Of a DNA stretch of 12,190 nucleotides, positions 5,749 through 12,190 are shown one piece after another. The stretch is from CAZSMK01 sp964608095 (GTDB lineage Bacteria; Sumerlaeota; Sumerlaeia; MWCT01; JAGHBZ01): positions 1-12,190 of the forward strand of contig CAZSMK010000057.1 in assembly GCA_964608095.1 (NCBI GenBank), read 5' to 3'. The notes under the pieces are model-generated. The model was not told where the DNA came from. It searched no databases and saw nothing but the letters and a program-made list of their open reading frames with translations. Each line of letters begins with the position of its first letter. Within the stretch, counting starts at the first letter, position 1. The position numbers and the translations under genes are program-made.

Positions 5749-6696
5749 CTATCTGTTCATAATCTTTCTTTGAAGGTACTTAAGCTGAATATAAGTTTTT
5801 TTTGCAAGATTTACAGGCATAATAAGGAGCGGAATCACCAGATAGCTTCTCAGAGTAAAAGGATTTATAGTCAGCGATTTAAGGAATGATTCTCTAAATC
5901 GGCTATCATTTTGCAACAAGCTGACTTCTCCCTCAATGAAGTAGGCGTTAGACAAAAACTTTCTCTTTAATCCTTTTGGGGCATTTGAATCTTTAATTAC
6001 CCTGTCATAAATGGTGAGAAATTTTGTGGTAAGGTATGTCTCCGACACTGAGCCTGAATGGAATCGCACAATAACCAATTCTCGAGGTATACATATAAAG
6101 TCAAATACATGTGCTATTCTCAGCCATAGGTCATAGTCCTGTCCGGAGCGTAATTCCGGTATTTCCGCAAATTTCCCCACTTTTTTGATTACGTCTTTAT
6201 GAAGGCAGATTGAGGGGGTACATACGATTGCGCCATATTTAATTAAATCATTGAAGATGTTTCCCTGCTGGAGGTTTTGTTTAGGATGCATGTGAATCTT
6301 GCGTTGTTCTCCAGTCCCAACAATTGAATATAACGTGTATGATGCCTTAAACTCCGGATGTTCCATCATTGTCTTGATTTGTAGTTCCAATTTCTCAGGC
6401 AACCACACGTCATCGTCATCCAGGAACGCGATATATTCGCCTCGAGCGTTTTCCAATCCGACATTACGGGTCTTACCCGCATGCCCCTCATTGTTCTTTT
6501 TAATATACCTGATCCGGTCATCGGTAAAAGATGCAACAACTTCTTCTGTATTGTCCGTTGATCCATCATCAACAATAATCAGTTCAAAATTTCGATATGT
6601 CTGGTCGAGAACCGACTGAACAGCCTCTTTTAAATAAGACGCCCTGTTGTAGGTAGGTATTATTACGCTTACTTTTGGAGCCTGATTGTCATCCAT
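5749..6696 (-). CDS. Glycosyltransferase family 2
   Basis: This 315-residue protein carries textbook GT2 motifs: VSVIIPTYNRASYL (9-22), IIVDDGSTDN (40-49), the aspartate cluster FLDDDDVWLPE (91-101) for metal and nucleotide, and GQDYDLWLR (185-193) with the catalytic acidic residue. A VRFHSGSVSE loop follows near 208-217. The C-terminal third is helical (FIEGEVSLLQ, FRESFLKSLTINPF), similar in layout to the GT2 at 4666-5745 and the one at 1402-2361, with a hydrophobic but probably not transmembrane stretch near 285-297. The start is ATG at 6696; a GGAG lies about 11 bases upstream, rather far. A 138-base gap with inverted repeats separates it from the GT4 gene upstream. Donor and acceptor cannot be told from the sequence. 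Confidence 0.92.
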   Translation of the reverse strand: MDDNQAPKVSVIIPTYNRASYLKEAVQSVLDQTYRNFELIIVDDGSTDNTEEVVASFTDDRIRYIKKNNEGHAGKTRNVGLENARGEYIAFLDDDDVWLPEKLELQIKTMMEHPEFKASYTLYSIVGTGEQRKIHMHPKQNLQQGNIFNDLIKYGAIVCTPSICLHKDVIKKVGKFAEIPELRSGQDYDLWLRIAHVFDFICIPRELVIVRFHSGSVSETYLTTKFLTIYDRVIKDSNAPKGLKRKFLSNAYFIEGEVSLLQNDSRFRESFLKSLTINPFTLRSYLVIPLLIMPVNLAKKTYIQLKYLQRKIMNR

Positions 6697-6794
6697 TATT
6701 CATGCATCTCCGCGAAGAACATAATCCTATCGGTATCAGTACACTTTAATCGTGTCTCAATGTTACAATTTCCCGGATTCGTCGTCATCTATCA

Positions 6795-6835
6795 ATGCTT
6801 TTTCCGATATATGACCGATACTATTGTAAAAGCAT
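6795..6835 (-). promoter_or_regulatory. Inverted repeat after the GT4 gene, inside the operon
   Basis: ATGCTTTT (6795-6802) and AAAAGCAT (6828-6835) form a perfect 8-base stem with a 25-base loop, directly after the GT4 stop. No T-run follows in the reading direction. It lies in the longest gap of the cluster (6697-6834) and may protect or separate the upstream message, or mark an internal promoter region. No clear promoter boxes were identified. Confidence 0.3.
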
Positions 6836-7998
6836 CAATGTGTTTCAAGAAGGGCGTGAGTAATATCTTGAAATCGAGCGGCGATTTTTGCCCATGCGAA
6901 GTCACGTTCAACCCGGGCTTTCCCCTTTTTTCCCATGTCACGGCGTAGCTGGCTATTTGCCATCAGTTCTCTCAAAGCATGAAAAATTTCCTGCACATTA
7001 GTACCGTCAATCAGGAGACCTGTTTTCCCGTGTTCAACTGCATCAACTGTGCCGCCGGATTTCCCCGCAATTACAGGAACACCACACATATTTGCTTCCA
7101 AAAACACAATCCCGAATCCTTCAACGTCGCCATTGGGTAATTCTCGATTGGGCATTAAAAAAATATCGGCGCTATTGAGATACCGCATTTTTTCTCGGTC
7201 TGAAACGTTTCCCTTGAGTAGAACATTGTCCTCCAGATTCAGTTTTTTGATAAGGCTTTCTAACGTATGACGTTCAGGACCATCGCCTATTAGTATATAC
7301 AGAAAGTTGTTTTCAGTTTTTCGTAGCATGGCGACGGCTTCAATAGCCCTGTCAAAGCCTTTTCTCTCGATTAAGCGACCGATACTCAATAGTACTTTGT
7401 CGTCTTGCGGTATATCCAGGCTTTTACGAATTTCATCTTTTTGTGTGTCTATATGAAAGATAGCAGTATCAATGCCGGGATTAAGGATGAAAATCCTGTC
7501 ATCGCGAATTCCCATTTTTTCGCACAATGTTTTGGTATAATTACTATTTACTATAAGATAACTCGATTTTCGGAATGATATATTACGCCACAATCGATTT
7601 TTAAATGATAGATTCTTTGAATTAATCTCCATACCATGTGCTATCAAAAAGTGAGGCTTTTTTCTAAACGAACAAAGGATTTGCATTGTTGTTGTATACG
7701 GAGTCCACACATTAAAAATGATACACGCGGGTTTTATTTCTCGTATGGTCTTGTCTAACAGTTTTGCCATAAAGAGATGTCTATGGAATACCGACTTCCC
7801 GTAATCTTCGAGAGAATAGCGAATGACGCGATAGGGTTGTTCTTTATCAAAACGAGCGCTGTCCGGGGTCGTAGTCAGGGGGGCTACTATAGTTACGTCC
7901 TCACCCGATTGTTGAAGATGATACGCTAAATTGTGTGTATAATCAGCAACTCCTCCGAGAGAGGGTTTGAAGTCGAAGGCTATGAACAGATATCTCAC
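6835..7998 (-). CDS. Glycosyltransferase family 4 (GT-B fold)
   Basis: This 387-residue retaining glycosyltransferase has the GT-B two-domain layout. The N-terminal acceptor domain has FKPSLGGVADYTHNLA (10-25), with the Gly pair typical of GT4. The C-terminal donor domain has LNPGIDT (172-178), the phosphate-binding stretch SIGRLIERKGFD (205-216), IGDGPER (237-243), and the EX7E signature E293-GFGIVFL-E301 that binds the nucleotide sugar. AGKSGGTVDAVEHGKTGLLI (311-330) is the usual closing motif. The length matches the family. The start is GTG at 7998 (MRYLFIAFDFKPS in the protein), with no obvious SD. It is separated by 57 bases from the upstream hydrolase. Its place among GT2s and a methyltransferase fits stepwise glycan assembly, but the sugar specificity is not predictable. 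Confidence 0.93.
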   Translation of the reverse strand: MRYLFIAFDFKPSLGGVADYTHNLAYHLQQSGEDVTIVAPLTTTPDSARFDKEQPYRVIRYSLEDYGKSVFHRHLFMAKLLDKTIREIKPACIIFNVWTPYTTTMQILCSFRKKPHFLIAHGMEINSKNLSFKNRLWRNISFRKSSYLIVNSNYTKTLCEKMGIRDDRIFILNPGIDTAIFHIDTQKDEIRKSLDIPQDDKVLLSIGRLIERKGFDRAIEAVAMLRKTENNFLYILIGDGPERHTLESLIKKLNLEDNVLLKGNVSDREKMRYLNSADIFLMPNRELPNGDVEGFGIVFLEANMCGVPVIAGKSGGTVDAVEHGKTGLLIDGTNVQEIFHALRELMANSQLRRDMGKKGKARVERDFAWAKIAARFQDITHALLETH

Positions 7999-8055
7999 GT
8001 GTTCGTTTAAGTTCGCTAATTAAAAAAACGATTTGTCTCAAAATTCATGTAATAC

Positions 8056-9534
8056 TTAATCAATATAACCCAAGGCACGTAACCTTTTCACCATCTCTTC
8101 GTCGTCATGTTCCTGACTGGGCTTTGACTCTTTAAACATATCGTATGATTCGAAGACCGGTTTATTTTTAGTCATCTCACTCGACTCTGAAAAGATCGAC
8201 ATGACTTTTCCATCGTATTCGGTAGGTATTCCACTGTTGAACATGTGCAAAACGGTTGGTGCTATATCATAAATATGAAACGCTTGCGGTTCTGATGTTT
8301 TTCGCACTTCTGCACCACTTGCAATAAAGATACCGTCTATCCGATGCGTATTGATATGTCCCGGCAAGCGTGGTTCTTGATACACTCGCGTGGTGATACC
8401 ACATCTACTTTCATATTCGTCGATCCAGTACACGATATCGGGCATTTCATCGAGGAAAGAACCGCTGTAGATCTCTTCTCGTCTATACACCGTGGCTTTT
8501 TCCGGGAACTCATTCTGTAAGGTATCGATGATGTGCGTGCGAACAGTTTCATATTCAGATTCGGGCACACTACCCATAGGCTCCCTGCCCTTGAGATTAA
8601 TATAAATACCGCTATCAACAGGAGAGAATGCCCGGGTGTTCTGCCAGTCGATGTAGTTTAAAAAGACGCCATGACCCGGATATCGTTGTGGAAAATAGCG
8701 CCTTTGAAGCTCAGCCCGAACTCGTTTAAAGAATATGAGGGCTGGATTTTTCCAGTTCAGGAAATGGTGTTTTTGCAACCATGTATTGATATTCAAAATA
8801 GCCTTCATAGACCCAAATCCATGATCGCTTGCTATAAAGACATTCTGTGGGGAAGTCTTGTCGATAATGGCCTTAATAATTTCATCCATTTTCATGTACA
8901 CTTTTTCAAATTCCCCGTCTTCTTTTATGAAATGTTGTACCCTATCGACATTAAAGCCCAGGAGAGCCATGTCGAAGTCATCATGTTCAAACACGAACTC
9001 GCAGAGTTTCAATCGATTGGTTTCCAGTTGGAAATGATATGAAAGAGGTTCTTCCACTATACTCTTTCTATCCCTTACTTCGTAATCCAACTTGCCCAAT
9101 TTTTTTTCCAGTTCCTGCTTAAATGTTTCAGGATAACAATAATCCCCCGTATCGTTATATACAGCAGCCACCATAACGCCATTTACTTTGTTTGCCGGAT
9201 GAGTGAGGTGCGCATTGAGGATGGCAACTTTAACGCCACGTTCGGAAAGGATGTCCCAGAAAGCGGGAACCGGCACTTTATAATTAACGGGTGCGATTTT
9301 ATATTCACCGGGTGATTTTTTATAAAAATTATAAAATCCCAGTTTTCCCGGATTCAACCCTGTTCGAAGTGATATCCATGCAGGACAGGATATGGGCGGT
9401 ATCGTGCTCTCTAACGTGCCGTACGTTCCTTTCTGCATCAATTGTGTTATCGTCGGAATTTTATCCGGGGGTATCCTGGATATATAGTTAAACGTCGCCC
9501 CATCAACGATGAATATCACAAGCTCCAATGACAT
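8056..9534 (-). CDS. Alkaline-phosphatase-superfamily hydrolase, nucleotide pyrophosphatase/phosphodiesterase type (copy 1)
   Basis: This 492-residue metalloenzyme of the type I phosphodiesterase/nucleotide pyrophosphatase branch has two metal sites and a nucleophile in the expected order. These are D11 (VIFIVDGATF), the nucleophile position S49 in PPISCPAW (Ser rather than Thr) followed by RTGLNPGKLG, D197 and H201 (NVDRVQHF), D237/H238 (IASDHGFGS), and H397 in NTHRIDG. IYDIAPTVLHMF (421-432) and the terminal LRALGYID are characteristic of this prokaryotic family. There is no signal peptide; the first strand begins at residue 4, so the enzyme should be cytoplasmic. Family members cleave phosphodiester, phosphomonoester or sulfate bonds; which applies here is unknown. 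The start is ATG with AGGAGGT five bases upstream. It lies next to a diverged second copy within a glycosyltransferase cluster. Confidence 0.88.
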   Translation of the reverse strand: MSLELVIFIVDGATFNYISRIPPDKIPTITQLMQKGTYGTLESTIPPISCPAWISLRTGLNPGKLGFYNFYKKSPGEYKIAPVNYKVPVPAFWDILSERGVKVAILNAHLTHPANKVNGVMVAAVYNDTGDYCYPETFKQELEKKLGKLDYEVRDRKSIVEEPLSYHFQLETNRLKLCEFVFEHDDFDMALLGFNVDRVQHFIKEDGEFEKVYMKMDEIIKAIIDKTSPQNVFIASDHGFGSMKAILNINTWLQKHHFLNWKNPALIFFKRVRAELQRRYFPQRYPGHGVFLNYIDWQNTRAFSPVDSGIYINLKGREPMGSVPESEYETVRTHIIDTLQNEFPEKATVYRREEIYSGSFLDEMPDIVYWIDEYESRCGITTRVYQEPRLPGHINTHRIDGIFIASGAEVRKTSEPQAFHIYDIAPTVLHMFNSGIPTEYDGKVMSIFSESSEMTKNKPVFESYDMFKESKPSQEHDDEEMVKRLRALGYID

Positions 9535-9538
9535 GTTT

Positions 9539-9545
9539 ACCTCCT
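9539..9545 (-). promoter_or_regulatory. Strong Shine-Dalgarno for hydrolase copy 1
   Basis: On the minus strand AGGAGGT stands four bases before the ATG at 9534 (five counted from GGAGG). It fixes that start and shows that this organism uses SD-led initiation inside operons. Confidence 0.6.
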
Positions 9546-9576
9546 GAATTTAATACGTTCATAGCGGATTTATTAA

Positions 9577-11253
9577 TCAAAAGTATCCAAGGTTTTTAAG
9601 CTGTTGCTCAAGCTGTTCTCGCTCTGAATCATTGTAAGCTTCTGCCCCCTTAGCATTCTTATATATGCTTCCGATTTTTTTAGTAGTTATTGATTCAATG
9701 TGCTCTTTCTTGAAAACAGCAAGAATCTGTCCATCCATATCTTCCGGAATTGGTATGCCAAGACAGGCTAAGACGCTGGGTGCAATATCGTAAATTATCG
9801 CATTGTTAACTGGATTATCCGAGACGACGCCACTTCCCCATACTATCATTATACCATCCTTATGGTGTGAACCTGAAGTATTTGAAGAAAAACCCCAAAC
9901 TTTATCACCTGATACTGCCAGATGATTGTTGCCAATTTTTCGAAAAGTGATAATATCCGGAGCTCGCTCAAGCATTGGACCCTTGTACACCTTCTCTCTT
10001 CGAAGAACTTTATAATAAGCATGTGCACCTGTTTGTTTATGTTTCTCATTTGCAAGCGAATTACACAAAGTTTCAACAAGTTCATTATATTCATCGCCAG
10101 GCTCGACAATCCCATTAGGTTCTCGTCCCTTAAGATTAATACGTATCCCATATTCCTCTGCGAAAGCCTTAGTCTTATTCCAATCGATCAGTTCAGCAGG
10201 AGAGAAACCTTTAACTCTTTTTTGTCGCCATATTCCCGGGTCGGTTAGATCTTTTGGAAAATATTTAAATAATATTTTCATTATAGCATCAACAAGAAAT
10301 CTATAGTATGAAGATTTCTGGATTAATGATCTGATATTATTGATCTCCATTTTTAGAAAGGATTGATTCTCTTCTTTAAGGGTAAGAAAGCCCTTCTGTT
10401 TAAGCCACCTGTTGATATAGAATAATTCGTATTGCGATCCGAATCCATGGTCAGAGACAATGAAAATATTGAAATTATTCTCTTCCGGTAAGGCATCGAT
10501 CATTTTTCCAACGCTATCATCAAGTCTCTTATAAATTTTGAAAACAGCCTCTTTTAAGATATCAGGAGTTTTTTTATTAAAAAGTGGATGGTTTTCATCC
10601 ATGTCTCCCCAGAAATAATGTTGTGTTCTGTCCAGAGAACTGAATACCACCATGAAAAAATCCCATTCCTTTTCTTTCATCATTTCCAGTACAAGTTTCT
10701 CTCTTTGCTGAATTGCGTAGAGGTATGCTTCAACAAGTTTCTGTTTTCCATACATTCCATAAGATAAATAATGATAATGAGGAACTTCAATAATATATTC
10801 AGGAACAATTTTTTCTAGCTCTTGCTTAAATTCCGGGGGGTGTGTAAATTGAGAATTTTTACCTGGAGTTTCCATTCCAGTAACAACTATACCATTGATT
10901 TTTTGCGGTGGATAAGAGATTGGTACATTGATAACGATACTTTTTTTATTATATTCAGAAAGTATCTCAGGTAGGGTTTTCGTATGGATATATGATGAAT
11001 TTGCCAATTGTAATTCATATTGGTTATTTAACCGAACTCCAAATCCAAATATACCATGTTTTCCTGGATTCACACCAGTCATACAGGATACCCAAGCAGG
11101 GGCACTATTGGGGAATGGTGTTGATTCTAATTTACCATGTGACCCACTTGATATGATTCTATTTAAATTGGGTAATTTACCCTCTTCTATCCATGGTTTT
11201 ATTAAATCAAACGTTGCTCCATCCAATCCTATTACGAGTACTTTATTATTCAA
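9577..11253 (-). CDS. Alkaline-phosphatase-superfamily hydrolase, nucleotide pyrophosphatase/phosphodiesterase type (copy 2)
   Basis: The product has 558 residues, taking the TTG at 11253 as start, because AGGAGG lies ideally upstream and the protein then begins MNNKVLVIGLDGATF as family members do. An ATG at 11277 in frame would add eight unlikely residues and overlap the methyltransferase gene. Catalytic positions: D11, S50 as nucleophile in PNSAPAW, then MTGVNPGKHGIFGF (58-71), D208 and H212 (SSLDRTQHYFW), D268/H269 (VSDHGFG), and H463 (GSHHKDGI). IIYDIAPSVLACLGIPIP and the C-terminal LKNLGYF complete the family pattern. No signal peptide is seen. It shares its plan with copy 1 downstream but is about 65 residues longer, partly through an extended linker (~295-345). 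The gene is visibly AT-richer than copy 1. The target bond, phosphate or sulfate, is unknown. Confidence 0.88.
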   Translation of the reverse strand: MNNKVLVIGLDGATFDLIKPWIEEGKLPNLNRIISSGSHGKLESTPFPNSAPAWVSCMTGVNPGKHGIFGFGVRLNNQYELQLANSSYIHTKTLPEILSEYNKKSIVINVPISYPPQKINGIVVTGMETPGKNSQFTHPPEFKQELEKIVPEYIIEVPHYHYLSYGMYGKQKLVEAYLYAIQQREKLVLEMMKEKEWDFFMVVFSSLDRTQHYFWGDMDENHPLFNKKTPDILKEAVFKIYKRLDDSVGKMIDALPEENNFNIFIVSDHGFGSQYELFYINRWLKQKGFLTLKEENQSFLKMEINNIRSLIQKSSYYRFLVDAIMKILFKYFPKDLTDPGIWRQKRVKGFSPAELIDWNKTKAFAEEYGIRINLKGREPNGIVEPGDEYNELVETLCNSLANEKHKQTGAHAYYKVLRREKVYKGPMLERAPDIITFRKIGNNHLAVSGDKVWGFSSNTSGSHHKDGIMIVWGSGVVSDNPVNNAIIYDIAPSVLACLGIPIPEDMDGQILAVFKKEHIESITTKKIGSIYKNAKGAEAYNDSEREQLEQQLKNLGYF

Positions 11254-11266
11254 TCCCTTACCTCCT
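11251..11266 (-). promoter_or_regulatory. SD fused to upstream stop codon, TTG start
   Basis: On the minus strand AGGAGG (11266-11261) runs directly into TAA (11260-11258), the stop of the methyltransferase gene, then GGGA and the TTG start of hydrolase copy 2. The last two arginine codons of the methyltransferase are themselves the SD. This is translational coupling, and it is the reason for preferring the TTG over the upstream ATG. Confidence 0.65.
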
Positions 11267-12145
11267 GACGTGCACATCTTTCTTTGATTGAGAGCAAACA
11301 GCCATTAAATCTAAAGCTTTGTCTAATTCGTTTTCTTGATAATAAAAATCATTGATTGAAAATTTTTTTTGAATTGAATTTTCTAAACATTCTTTGGAAG
11401 AATGATGTTCTGGATTTCCGACTCTTATTTTATACTTTTTGAATGGTAGTGTATTGGTCAGTCGATATTTCACTCCGTCATAAACACGGCTTATTAGATT
11501 TCTTCTTCTACGTGCTTGTAAACGTCCTCGTGTTACACGGCTATACTCGACTTCATAAGCTTCTTGAGTGGCAAATAAACCCTTGATAGATACTTCCGTA
11601 AAATAGTTTTGCAGTAAATTCTTCAATTCAACTGGAGTAAATTCGTGTGAGTGAAAAGGATTCCATGGTTTTGTACCAGGATCTATTCGTAAAACTGCAT
11701 TGGGTGTAGTAAATAAAGCCATACCCTCAGGTTTTAAAACCCGTATTATCTCCCCTAAATATATATCATAATCCACAATATGTTCTATAACTTGAAAACT
11801 TGTTACCAGATCAAATGAATCGTTCTCGAAAGATAATGTTTTCCCATCTATTTTTTCAAATTTTATTCCATACGCACTGAATGCATCTCGTGCCATATTG
11901 ATTGCTTTTTGAGATACGTCAGCACCAATAATTTTATTACACTTTTCACTTATAATATGAGTCCCAAATCCATTATTACATCCAAGGTCTAGGACATTTT
12001 TTCCAACACTTTGTTTTGCTGCTTCTTCGTAAGCTTTAAGATGTATAAGAAAGAGAACATATTCTTGAAAGTTTTTAAAATCTCCAGTCTGAATCATGAA
12101 ATGTTCTTCAGCCTGAAGTTTTATCATTTCATCGTGGGTTATCAT
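11258..12145 (-). CDS. SAM-dependent class I methyltransferase
   Basis: This 295-residue protein has a Rossmann-type methyltransferase core. Motif I is VLDLGCNNGFG (51-61), followed by the ribose-binding acidic residue in IIGADVS (D76), SFDLVTSFQVIEHI (110-123), LKPEGMALFTTPN (137-149), then the HSHEFTPVEL segment (166-175) typical of methyltransferases found in sugar and lipid-glycan clusters. The ~100 C-terminal residues are basic (RLQARRRRN) and poorly conserved, perhaps an acceptor-binding part. In this cluster it most likely methylates a sugar or glycan end; the substrate is inferred only from context. The gene is visibly AT-rich. AAGGAT stands about 11 bases before the ATG at 12145, and a TTTATAAG element (about 12167-12175) lies just upstream, so transcription of the operon may begin here. 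Further genes could precede it beyond the window. Confidence 0.88.
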   Translation of the reverse strand: MITHDEMIKLQAEEHFMIQTGDFKNFQEYVLFLIHLKAYEEAAKQSVGKNVLDLGCNNGFGTHIISEKCNKIIGADVSQKAINMARDAFSAYGIKFEKIDGKTLSFENDSFDLVTSFQVIEHIVDYDIYLGEIIRVLKPEGMALFTTPNAVLRIDPGTKPWNPFHSHEFTPVELKNLLQNYFTEVSIKGLFATQEAYEVEYSRVTRGRLQARRRRNLISRVYDGVKYRLTNTLPFKKYKIRVGNPEHHSSKECLENSIQKKFSINDFYYQENELDKALDLMAVCSQSKKDVHVRR

Positions 12146-12190
12146 ATATCTAAATTATCCTTATAACTTATAAATAATATCATAAAAGAT

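Noticed and set aside
11254..11277. ATG at 11277 as start of hydrolase copy 2
   Set aside because: It overlaps the methyltransferase gene and adds eight residues before the family's usual N-terminus; the TTG at 11253 has an ideally placed AGGAGG.
10928..11287. 119-codon plus-strand reading frame, and similar antisense frames at 8671-9042, 9922-10248 and 6299-6619
   Set aside because: Each lies wholly or almost wholly inside a well-supported minus-strand gene with clear family motifs, and their translations resemble nothing recognisable.
12146..12190. Archaeal-type leaderless promoter (TTTATAAG about 22 bases before the methyltransferase ATG)
   Set aside because: The domain of the host is unresolved and AT-rich DNA gives such matches easily; it is mentioned in the gene entry only.

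Overview
The window comes from an uncultured prokaryote that I cannot place securely as bacterial or archaeal. No ribosomal, replication or core metabolic marker gene is present. Strong Shine-Dalgarno (SD) sequences occur before some genes. A TTGACA-like and a TATAAT-like box lie in the one divergent spacer, which leans weakly bacterial, but the protein families here (alkaline-phosphatase-type hydrolases ending in LxxLGY, toroid-repeat secreted proteins, transglutaminase-like proteins) occur in both domains, including uncultured lineages. The theme throughout is cell-surface or extracellular polymer assembly and modification.

Left region (1-3761). A secreted alpha/alpha-toroid (prenyltransferase/squalene-oxidase-like repeat) protein runs leftward off the edge. 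A 342-base divergent spacer follows, with promoter-like boxes and TTGTGA/TCACAA half-sites arranged as inverted repeats. Rightward from it run a family 2 glycosyltransferase and, overlapping it by 10 bases, an exported transglutaminase-like protein with an intact Cys-His-Asp triad and a C-terminal beta-sandwich region.

Middle region (3762-4655). About 520 bases without a gene hold three direct copies of a 69-base repeat. Each is preceded by an oligo-T tract, and they are linked to inverted copies and small hairpins. Then comes a small, visibly GC-rich gene for a tandem ACT-domain protein with a strong SD.

Right region (4666-12145). Six genes lie on the minus strand, read from right to left: a SAM-dependent methyltransferase, two alkaline-phosphatase-superfamily hydrolases/phosphodiesterases, a GT4 glycosyltransferase, and two GT2 glycosyltransferases. 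Gaps run from 3 to about 140 bases, so this is probably one operon, perhaps with an internal regulatory element at 6697-6834. The set looks like part of a surface glycan cluster: glycosyltransferases build the glycan, the methyltransferase may cap or decorate a sugar, and the two phosphohydrolase-fold enzymes may act on phospho- or sulfo-substituents or on activated precursors. The substrates are not readable from the sequence.

No tRNA, rRNA, CRISPR array, transposase or integrase was seen. The most unusual non-coding feature is the repeat block at 3781-4112. The most intriguing coding features are the tandem hydrolases inside the glycosyltransferase cluster and the GT2/transglutaminase pair.
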